Positions 1 to 5,682 of a stretch of 6,772 nucleotides of DNA are shown here, piece after piece. Numbering within the stretch: position 1 is the stretch's first letter; every line of letters begins with the position of its first letter. The notes below the pieces were generated by a model. That model was not told the DNA's origin, made no database searches, and saw nothing but the letters and a program-made list of their open reading frames with translations. This stretch comes from Chloroflexota bacterium (GTDB lineage Bacteria; Chloroflexota; Anaerolineae; Promineifilales; Promineifilaceae). The DNA lies in contig DOXE01000028.1 in assembly GCA_003519205.1 (NCBI GenBank), forward strand, positions 6,973 to 13,744, in the 5' to 3' direction. The translations under genes were made by a program, and so were the position numbers.

Positions 1-890
1 TTGCAGATAACCTTGGCCAACCCTTGGTGGCTCTCATTCTAGGACAAGACGTGGCCAATATCGCGACATTGGCTTTCGACCTTGGCGCGGATGCCGTAAT
101 CGGTTGCGACGATACCTCGTTAGCTGACTTTCGAGTCGAGGCTTATGGTCCTCTCATCGGACAACTAGCCAGGGAACGAGGCTCAAGCGCTCTTCTATTC
201 GGCGCGACGACTAGAGGGCGTGACTTGGCTGCCTGGGTAGCTGCTGAGCTTGACGCTGGCCTTGTACCAGATGGCATTGGGTTGAAAGTGGAAAATGGTA
301 CGTTGGTGGTTACCCGGCCGGTCTACACCGGGAAGTTGCTGGCCGACGCATTTGTGACCAGTAGCCCACAGATCATCTCCTTGCGGGGCCATGCATTTCC
401 ACCGGCCGAATCAACGGGAAAGAGTGGCCAGGCAGAATGGGTTCAACCGGCGGTCAGCGAAGATGACTTAACAACCAGGATCATTGGTTTTGAGAGCAGT
501 GAAGGAACGGTTAGCTTGAATGATGCCACGATCATCGTCAGTGGCGGCCGGGGTGTCGGTGGCCCCGAAGGATTCCAGCCGGTTCAAGAATTGGCTGACG
601 TGTTGGGCGGAGCAATGGGCGCGTCAAGGGCTGCCGTTGATGCGGGCTGGATACCTTATGAATATCAGGTGGGACAGACAGGTAAAACCGTGAGTCCAGA
701 TCTGTATATTGCTTGTGGGATCAGTGGGGCTATTCAGCATCAAGCTGGCATGCGGACGGCGAAAGTTGTCGTCGCCATCAATAAAGATCCCGATGCACCG
801 ATCTTTAAGTTAGCCAGCTATGGCATCGTTGGCGATCTGTTCAAGATTGTACCGGCACTTTCGGCTGAGTTCCGAAAACGCCTGGGGTAG
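1..890 (+). CDS. etfA: Electron transfer flavoprotein alpha subunit, 5'-truncated by window edge
   Basis: EtfA pairs with EtfB and binds FAD. The heterodimer carries electrons between flavoprotein dehydrogenases (such as acyl-CoA dehydrogenases) and a membrane quinone reductase in the cytoplasm. The reading frame is open from base 3, where it reads ADNLGQPLVALILG, so the true start lies to the left and roughly 25 residues are missing. The in-frame TTG at 24 is internal. The N-terminal part is the alpha/beta domain typical of EtfA/FixB. The C-terminal FAD domain shows SGGRGVGG (540-563), SRAAVDAG, QVGQTGKTVSPD, the family signature LYIACGISGAIQHQAGM (702-752), AINKDPDAPIF and YGIVGDLF, in the expected order up to a normal C-terminus. 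No frameshift is seen. In most genomes etfB sits immediately upstream; here that would be outside the window. A promoter follows before the next gene, so etfA is probably the last gene of its operon, although no clear terminator hairpin follows it. Confidence 0.95.
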   Translation, partial: ADNLGQPLVALILGQDVANIATLAFDLGADAVIGCDDTSLADFRVEAYGPLIGQLARERGSSALLFGATTRGRDLAAWVAAELDAGLVPDGIGLKVENGTLVVTRPVYTGKLLADAFVTSSPQIISLRGHAFPPAESTGKSGQAEWVQPAVSEDDLTTRIIGFESSEGTVSLNDATIIVSGGRGVGGPEGFQPVQELADVLGGAMGASRAAVDAGWIPYEYQVGQTGKTVSPDLYIACGISGAIQHQAGMRTAKVVVAINKDPDAPIFKLASYGIVGDLFKIVPALSAEFRKRLG

Positions 891-917
891 TAGGACTTTT
901 GAACTATTAAGCATCTA

Positions 918-947
918 TTTACATAATCAGCCAAATTAGGATATAAT
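918..947 (+). promoter_or_regulatory. Sigma-70-type promoter for rsgA
   Basis: The -35 element is TTTACA (918-923; 5 of 6 match to TTGACA) and the -10 element is a perfect TATAAT (942-947), separated by 18 nt. Transcription would begin near 953-955, giving a leader of about 63 nt before the CTG start at 1017. The site lies in the AT-rich gap after etfA and is the best promoter I can see in the window. It would drive rsgA and probably the lipoprotein gene behind it. Confidence 0.72.
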
Positions 948-965
948 GGGTAGCGCAGTTGCATA

Positions 966-994
966 TGTGGGGTCAAGCGTTCAAGAATCCCACA
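966..994 (+). other. Hairpin in the rsgA leader
   Basis: TGTGGGG (966-972) can pair with TCCCACA (988-994): six Watson-Crick pairs and one G-U pair, with a 15-nt loop. It lies within the predicted transcribed leader and ends 9 nt before the Shine-Dalgarno of rsgA. No T-run follows, so it is not a typical terminator. It might modulate translation or mRNA stability, or it may be chance. Confidence 0.35.
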
Positions 995-1003
995 CATCTT
1001 GTG

Positions 1004-1019
1004 CGGAGGTATATATCTG
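1004..1019 (+). promoter_or_regulatory. Ribosome binding site fixing a CTG start for rsgA
   Basis: GGAGGT (1004-1009) is a near-perfect Shine-Dalgarno. The only in-frame plausible initiator after it is CTG at 1017-1019, 7 nt downstream, which starts the protein at (M)NEPVAGLVV, a normal RsgA N-terminus. The in-frame TTG at 999 lies upstream of the Shine-Dalgarno and would translate through it, so it is unlikely to be the start. ATA at 1011 and TAT at 1014 are poorer candidates. Confidence 0.6.
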
Positions 1020-1964
1020 AACGAACCGGTAGCCGGACTTGTCGTAAAAGCACAGAGCGGATTCTTCACCGTCGAAACTGAGGATGGCCGGCGAATTATT
1101 TGTCAAATCCCCGGCCGATTGAAGAAGGAAAAGCAAGACACTGATCTGGTAGCAGCCGGCGATTGGGTCAAGATCAGCATTAACAAGGACGGGAGTGGCG
1201 TAATTGAGTCGGTGGAAGTGCGAAAGCGGGTTTTGTCAAGGGCCCGGCCGGCTCCTGACAAACGAAGTATTTTAAGCGACCAGGAACAAGTGCTGGTCGC
1301 TAATCCAGATCAAGTTGTACTCGTATTTTCTGTACGGCAACCCAGGCCAAGCCTGCGAAAGCTTGACCGATTCTTGGTTGTGGCTGAAATGAATGAGTTG
1401 CCTGCTGTCGTTTGTGTCAACAAGATAGATTTGGCCGAACCTGGAGAGACAAAGGCCCTGTTTCGGGTCTATGAGGAGATAGGTTATCCAGTGATTTATA
1501 CTAGCGCAGTTAATGGCGATGGTGTCGATGAGCTGAGAGATCGGTTGCGGGAAAAAATCTCGGTTCTGACCGGATCTTCTGGTGTGGGCAAGACGAGCTT
1601 ATTAAATGCCGTCCAGCCTGGTTTGGGTAGGCGTATTCGCGAAGTGAGTCGGGCAACGGAGAAGGGGTTGCACACGACGCGCTATATAGAGCTTGTTCCG
1701 TTAGATGTGGGTGGATATGTGGCTGATACCCCTGGGATCCGTAGCCTGGCCGTTTTTGACCTGGAACCTGGTGAGCTGGATGGTTACTTCCGTGAAATTG
1801 AACCCCTGGTTGCCAATTGCCAATTCAGTGATTGCACGCACCGGCACGAACCGAATTGTGCCGTCCTGGCTGCGGTCGCGGATGGTCGAGTATCGCCTGA
1901 GCGTTATGATAGTTATCTTCGTCTGCGCGAAGAGCATGAAATACTAGAGCAAGATGCTTATTGA
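1017..1964 (+). CDS. rsgA: Ribosome small subunit-dependent GTPase A (RsgA/YloQ/YjeQ)
   Basis: RsgA is a GTPase that binds the late 30S ribosomal precursor and checks maturation of the decoding centre. From the CTG start it has 315 residues, within the family range. An OB-fold domain occupies about residues 3-70. The GTPase motifs follow in the circularly permuted order that defines the family: G4 NKID (135-138), G5 TSA (162-164), P-loop GSSGVGKT (186-193), the GLHTTR switch region (217-222), then G3 DTPG (237-240). The C-terminal zinc knuckle has C268, C273, H275 and C281, whose 5/2/6 spacing matches that known for the E. coli protein. All key residues are present and it should be active. 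It has its own promoter after etfA and is followed after 38 nt by a lipoprotein gene on the same strand. The start is the only doubtful point: a TTG at 999 would add six residues. Confidence 0.96.
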   Translation: MNEPVAGLVVKAQSGFFTVETEDGRRIICQIPGRLKKEKQDTDLVAAGDWVKISINKDGSGVIESVEVRKRVLSRARPAPDKRSILSDQEQVLVANPDQVVLVFSVRQPRPSLRKLDRFLVVAEMNELPAVVCVNKIDLAEPGETKALFRVYEEIGYPVIYTSAVNGDGVDELRDRLREKISVLTGSSGVGKTSLLNAVQPGLGRRIREVSRATEKGLHTTRYIELVPLDVGGYVADTPGIRSLAVFDLEPGELDGYFREIEPLVANCQFSDCTHRHEPNCAVLAAVADGRVSPERYDSYLRLREEHEILEQDAY

Positions 1965-2002
1965 GCTCGCAGAATTGGGCCTCAATTGGCGACTGAGAAA
2001 CC

Positions 2003-2950
2003 ATGGTTAGGAGAATAGGTATCACCGGTAGAGCACGAATACCCGGCCTATTCTTATTGGCTATCGTTAGTTTACTGCTTTTGGCCGGTTGTGAGGTCGA
2101 CCGGGCAGAGAGCATTCAAGAGAACGTTAGCTCGACAATTGGAGTTCCGGTTGCCACTAATTTTCAGTCTTTTTATGAAGAATATGGTGGCTTGAGGGTC
2201 TTTGGGAATGCCCTTGCCGAACCTTTTACTGAGCAGGATAGTGGCCGGCTTGTACAATACTTTCAGCGGATGAGGTTGGAGTATGATACAACGCTGGAAC
2301 ATGTGGCTATTTTTCCTTTGGGCGAATGGGCTTTTTATGTGCCGGGTAACGACCAAGCGCAAATCGCATCCAAAGAAGAACTGATCGTTAAAGATGAGTT
2401 TTTAGCTTTTTACCAAGCATCACAGGGAGCGTCATTATTTGGACCGCCTATTTCACAGGAGATAGACGAAGGTGGCACACGGGTCCAATATTTCCAAAAT
2501 GCCAGATTAGAATGGCACCCGGACGCTCCTCTTGGTTATCGCGTTCAGGTCGGGCCTCTAGGCGAAGCCCATTACAGGCAGGTGGGCATCTTTGACGATC
2601 CCGGTCGCAACCGACCTTTAGACTCGGCCGCCGTGCGTGAGGCGATGGTCTCTGCAAATCTTCGAGCGCCAATTCTCTTCGCCGATGAGCAGCAGGCGTT
2701 ATTCGTCGATGTACAAACACCCGAAGGGAAGCGACCTGTTATAGGTACGGGTGTAGAAGTGGCATTGACATATAACGGCGTAACCGAAACAGTTAGGTTG
2801 CCGGATACGGATGGGGCGGGCCATACTCAAGGTGAACTGCCGCTGCGAGATGTTGAGCCGGGACAAAAAGTCCAGATCATCGTCACTGCTTCCGCGCCAG
2901 GTGGGGCCACCATTGGAATAGCTACCCAATCATTCAGAACCTGGTGGTAG
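2003..2950 (+). CDS. Secreted lipoprotein with two QYFQ-type repeats and a C-terminal Ig-like domain
   Basis: This 315-residue protein has an Arg-rich N-terminus, a hydrophobic stretch (about 15-28) and a lipobox LLAGC with the acylated cysteine at C30, so it should be an outward-facing membrane-anchored lipoprotein. Residues 53-109 and 133-191 are two copies of one repeat, each with FxxFY, then FG, then QYFQ.xRLE(Y/W), then PLGE. The repeat recalls LGFP-like modules found in many extracellular Chloroflexota proteins, probably cell-wall or glycan-binding; that role is inference. Residues about 245-312 look like a beta-sandwich (VEVALTYNG, VEPGQKVQIIVTAS) and may bind or space the protein. The ATG at 2003 follows an in-frame TGA at 1994-1996, so it is the earliest start, but only a weak GAG precedes it; an AGGAG lies just inside the gene. 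It is probably co-transcribed with rsgA, though no functional link between them is evident. The specific function is unknown. Confidence 0.85.
   Translation: MVRRIGITGRARIPGLFLLAIVSLLLLAGCEVDRAESIQENVSSTIGVPVATNFQSFYEEYGGLRVFGNALAEPFTEQDSGRLVQYFQRMRLEYDTTLEHVAIFPLGEWAFYVPGNDQAQIASKEELIVKDEFLAFYQASQGASLFGPPISQEIDEGGTRVQYFQNARLEWHPDAPLGYRVQVGPLGEAHYRQVGIFDDPGRNRPLDSAAVREAMVSANLRAPILFADEQQALFVDVQTPEGKRPVIGTGVEVALTYNGVTETVRLPDTDGAGHTQGELPLRDVEPGQKVQIIVTASAPGGATIGIATQSFRTWW
2159..2575 (+). repeat. Two divergent protein-level tandem repeats in the lipoprotein
   Basis: Copy 1 covers about 2159-2329 and copy 2 about 2399-2575, separated by a 23-residue linker. They share the pattern F-x2-FY, FG about 7-9 residues later, QYFQ, RLE(Y/W), and a closing PLGE. 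The DNA is strongly diverged, so the duplication is old or maintained only at protein level. Confidence 0.75.
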
Positions 2951-2991
2951 ACTTAGCTTCGGGGCTCGGGGGAACATTCAGCGTTTTGCAG

Positions 2992-3038
2992 AAAAAAGCC
3001 ACAGGGTGCCTTTTGATTCTTTGCTAGCACCCTGTGAC
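2992..3038 (-). terminator. Factor-independent terminator for the VIT/VWA gene in the convergent gap
   Basis: A perfect 10-bp inverted repeat, CACAGGGTGC (3000-3009) and GCACCCTGTG (3027-3036), has a 17-nt loop. One G-U and one further G-C pair extend it to 12 pairs. Read on the - strand the stem is followed at once by TTTTTT (2997-2992), the classic terminator layout, 33-35 nt after the stop codon at 3071. On the + strand the hairpin also lies after the lipoprotein gene but is followed only by ACGATTCTTATT, so it would end that transcript less well. Confidence 0.85.
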
Positions 3039-3070
3039 GATTCTTATTGGCCTGACAATTTCCAGTTAAA

Positions 3071-5503
3071 TTATTTGTCTTTAGCCAATGATTTGTGCCG
3101 TTTCATCGTTGCGACGAGCCCAATCAGGAGTAGGGGAGCTATTGCCGCAGATGCGCATAGACTTGAACCCAATCCGTTTCCTTGGTCATTATCGGATGCT
3201 GGTGAGCTCTCGTTTTCATTTACATTTGGCTCAGGAGTAACCGGTTGTTCAACCGGATTCTCATTTTCTAAGCCATTCGTTTGGCCTCCGGGTGATTGGT
3301 TTTCGTCGGGTGGCCGGCTATCAGGTAAGGTGATCGTCCCTTGCCCTGCGCCCTCGACAATTTGATAGGCCACGTCGTCATATACCAGCAGCACTTGTGG
3401 TCCAAGGGCCAGGAACTGGCCAACTTCGGGCGCTGCCGAAAGCAACTCAAAGTAGGCATCGGTCGCGAAACCAACTTCCTGCGGTTGGTGGCTGTCGGCA
3501 TTGAATGAGGTATCAATCCAGATACCATCCCGGAGGACAAAAGTCTTGCTACCCACCGTTTGAACGACATCGCCGACGGTCATGATGGAACCATCTTTGG
3601 CGATAATGGTCGAAGTTGGCATGGCTACGGGGGCTTCAGCTTCCGCCATCGCGCCCTGTTCGGAGGCCATATCAACTGCGGCGCCGCCACTCACTTCGGC
3701 CGGAGCAGCAAATATTTCCTCGGCTTCTTCAATTATTATCCGCCGGCCGGTTTGAGTGAAGATATCATCCTCTTCAATCAGGTAGCTAGTGTAGGGCGTG
3801 ATGATGCCATAACGAATGCTCAAATCAATCACACTCTGGATCAGCTCAGGATCTTCACCGTTCAAACGGATCTGGGTCAGCAAGGAACCGATGGCTCGAG
3901 TTGCCCACAGCCGGGGGATGAAATCATCGCCACCGCTGTTACGGAAGAAGTTATCTTCGTAGGTAAAACTCTGTTCCTGACCATTTACCTCTCCAGTAAG
4001 GGTGATGGTTGCTGGCCCACCGTCGCGGTAACGGCCGGCGACCACTAATTGGGTGCCGGCGAAAAGATCTGGCAATGATTGGGGATATATCTGTTCGACA
4101 ACGATATCGTCGAAGTCGAGGTCGATATTGGCCAATACTGGCGTGCTAACCTTGGCGTAAAAGGCGCTGACCGCCTCGTCGATCTGCTGGCCCGGCCGGA
4201 CGTAAGTTGTGGTTCCGCCATGATTTTGGGCCAGGCTATCCAATAACAAAGTATCGACGTCGTCGCCAACCCCAAAAGCGAAGATGCGTACGTTCTGGGG
4301 TGTCTGCTCTTCAACTGAATCGAGCAGCAAGGGGGTTTCGACGATGCCTTCCGTCGCCAGACCATCGGTGAGGAAGATGACGGTCGTCGGCCGTTCCTGG
4401 TCAGCCTGAGCAACAGCTTCCAGCAGTGCCCCGCTGATATTGGTCCCACCTAATGCTTCCAGGCTATCAATGAATTGCTGGTAATCACCTGCCTCAGACG
4501 CAGGTAACAGCTCGCGGCCATAACTGCGGACGCCAGTGTTAAAAGCGACGATATTAAACCTATCGCGGCTGTTTAAGTTATCGACCACGAAAGTTGCTGC
4601 ATCCTTAGCCTGGGCTAGTTTTTCGCCGGCCATGCTGCCCGAGGTATCGAGCACCAGGATGACATCTTTGGCGACCACTCCATCTGCATTGGATTCTACC
4701 GTTGGCGCCACAAGCAATAAGAAGAATCCGTCCTGGCCCGATTCCTTGAAACTCAGTAAATTGAGGCCGATATCTTCTGGTGCCACCGAGTAGTACAGCT
4801 CGAAATCATCTTCGGGTTTTACGTTTGAGTCTTCATAGCCGACGACAGCCCGAAAGTCTCCATCCCGATCGATGGCTACTTGATGGCTGGGTGAATAAAT
4901 GGCCCTGATCTCTTCGTCAGAACGTACCTCAACACGGATGCTTTGGTTATCCAGGGGCGTATTGGTATACAAGTTGGTTGATTGGGGATAAATGTAGTGG
5001 ATCAATCCGTTTTCGGCCGGCAGGACCTGGGAATATTCGATCTCAATGCGCCGTTCGTCATGGGCTGGAATCGGAAAGACGTTGGCTTGAATGGCGCTGG
5101 TTCCAACATATTCCAACAAGGCCGGATCCCGCAACTGGCGCACGATCTCATCATATATCTGACGGGCTTCACCAGCCTCCAGGATCTTGGCCTCGATGGG
5201 CTCGCCATTTACCCACATGGTCAACTCACTCACGGCCGCCCCTTGTGGCAACGGGAAGAGGTAAATACCCTCTAACATCCAATCGTTGTCGTTGACGAAT
5301 AACTGGTCGATATGGGTCGTCGCCACTTGATCGTCGATCTCCACGTTCACCCTTTGGTATTCGATGGTCAAACCTTCGAAATTCCAATCAGGTGGTATTG
5401 GCGGGATCGGTCTCGGGAAATCTGGATCTTGGGCCCCTGCGGGCGAGACGGCGAGGAACGCAAACAGTAGGATTATGACAGTAATAACTAAACTCTTCTT
5501 CAC
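3071..5503 (-). CDS. Secreted VIT domain and von Willebrand factor A domain protein with C-terminal membrane anchor
   Basis: This 810-residue exported protein begins with a signal peptide (1-24, ending SPAGA-Q). A VIT domain (about 41-175), the module shared with inter-alpha-trypsin inhibitor heavy chains, is followed by a VWA domain (about 278-450). The metal-binding MIDAS site is complete: D286-T-S288-G-S290, T354 in GGTN and D380 in LTDG. The VWA domain therefore should bind a divalent cation and a protein or matrix ligand. Downstream come the family-typical YGIITPYTSYLIEED (565-579), a low-complexity Ala/Glu linker (600-628) and a module around 630-716 with FVLRDGIWIDT and TDAYFELLSA. A disordered Pro/Asn/Glu stretch (727-775), a hydrophobic segment (781-799) and a basic tail KRHKSLAKDK end the protein. 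It should be anchored in the membrane with its body outside. The start is GTG, supported by an excellent ribosome binding site. It may be co-expressed with the upstream ligase, but the 179-nt gap and own promoter argue for separate control. Ligand and role are unknown. Confidence 0.93.
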   Translation of the reverse strand: MKKSLVITVIILLFAFLAVSPAGAQDPDFPRPIPPIPPDWNFEGLTIEYQRVNVEIDDQVATTHIDQLFVNDNDWMLEGIYLFPLPQGAAVSELTMWVNGEPIEAKILEAGEARQIYDEIVRQLRDPALLEYVGTSAIQANVFPIPAHDERRIEIEYSQVLPAENGLIHYIYPQSTNLYTNTPLDNQSIRVEVRSDEEIRAIYSPSHQVAIDRDGDFRAVVGYEDSNVKPEDDFELYYSVAPEDIGLNLLSFKESGQDGFFLLLVAPTVESNADGVVAKDVILVLDTSGSMAGEKLAQAKDAATFVVDNLNSRDRFNIVAFNTGVRSYGRELLPASEAGDYQQFIDSLEALGGTNISGALLEAVAQADQERPTTVIFLTDGLATEGIVETPLLLDSVEEQTPQNVRIFAFGVGDDVDTLLLDSLAQNHGGTTTYVRPGQQIDEAVSAFYAKVSTPVLANIDLDFDDIVVEQIYPQSLPDLFAGTQLVVAGRYRDGGPATITLTGEVNGQEQSFTYEDNFFRNSGGDDFIPRLWATRAIGSLLTQIRLNGEDPELIQSVIDLSIRYGIITPYTSYLIEEDDIFTQTGRRIIIEEAEEIFAAPAEVSGGAAVDMASEQGAMAEAEAPVAMPTSTIIAKDGSIMTVGDVVQTVGSKTFVLRDGIWIDTSFNADSHQPQEVGFATDAYFELLSAAPEVGQFLALGPQVLLVYDDVAYQIVEGAGQGTITLPDSRPPDENQSPGGQTNGLENENPVEQPVTPEPNVNENESSPASDNDQGNGLGSSLCASAAIAPLLLIGLVATMKRHKSLAKDK

Positions 5504-5507
5504 GGCT

Positions 5508-5515
5508 TCACCTCC
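5508..5515 (-). promoter_or_regulatory. Ribosome binding site of the VIT/VWA gene, supporting a GTG start
   Basis: On the - strand GGAGGTGA (5515 down to 5508) is fully complementary to the 16S rRNA 3' end. Its GGAGG core ends 7 nt before GTG (5503-5501), which opens directly into the signal peptide MKKSLVITV. This fixes the start. Confidence 0.85.
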
Positions 5516-5525
5516 GGTAAAATAG

Positions 5526-5554
5526 TTTATAATGTTCTAGCAGAGCCTGGTAAA
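5526..5554 (-). promoter_or_regulatory. Candidate promoter for the VIT/VWA gene
   Basis: On the - strand TTTACC (5554-5549; 4 of 6 match to the -35 consensus) and TATAAA (5531-5526; 5 of 6 match to -10) are separated by exactly 17 nt. Transcription would start near 5519, leaving a very short leader of about 15 nt that still holds the ribosome binding site. The surrounding AT-rich sequence means chance is possible. Confidence 0.5.
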
Positions 5555-5650
5555 AAATTTGTGTTTTCAGCCTGCTTATGACTATTTAACGCGGTTCGAG
5601 CCCAAGAAGTTCCAATAGTTGTCAATTATTACATATTACGCCTATCGTTA

Positions 5651-5680
5651 CGTATCATGCCTCACTCGCCGCATATCATG
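5651..5680. repeat. Short direct repeat TATCATG, 21 nt apart, between the ligase and VIT/VWA genes
   Basis: TATCATG occurs at 5653-5659 and 5674-5680, offset by 21 nt, about two helical turns. The surrounding gap (5504-5682) holds no gene that I can support; besides this repeat it contains only the VIT/VWA promoter and ribosome binding site. Such spacing is seen in paired operator sites, but the copies lie about 100 nt upstream of the candidate promoter and are short, so this may be chance. Confidence 0.3.
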
Positions 5681-5682
5681 TT

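Noticed and set aside
24..26. TTG as the start of etfA
   Set aside because: The frame is open back to base 3 with family-like sequence, and the EtfA N-terminus would otherwise lack its first strand; the gene simply runs off the edge.
1973..1987. AATTGGGCCTCAATT near-palindrome between rsgA and the lipoprotein gene as a terminator
   Set aside because: The stem is only 5-6 pairs with a 3-nt loop and no T-run follows; it is unlikely to stop transcription.
3560..4048. 162-residue open frame on the + strand inside the VIT/VWA gene
   Set aside because: It lies wholly opposite a well-supported coding region, has low-complexity, unfamiliar residues and no convincing start signal; it is a shadow of the real gene.
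4045..4449. 134-residue open frame on the - strand in another phase of the VWA domain
   Set aside because: It overlaps the conserved VWA domain in a different frame and its sequence shows only frame-shifted composition; the main frame is unbroken there.
5593..5603. GGTTCGAGCCC, like a tRNA T-arm
   Set aside because: The flanks do not form a 5-bp T-stem and no anticodon or acceptor arm is visible on either strand; I also saw no repeat suggesting an attachment site.
5620..5625. Perfect TTGACA on the - strand as a -35 element
   Set aside because: The position 17 nt downstream is GGCTCG and no -10-like hexamer lies at 15-19 nt spacing.
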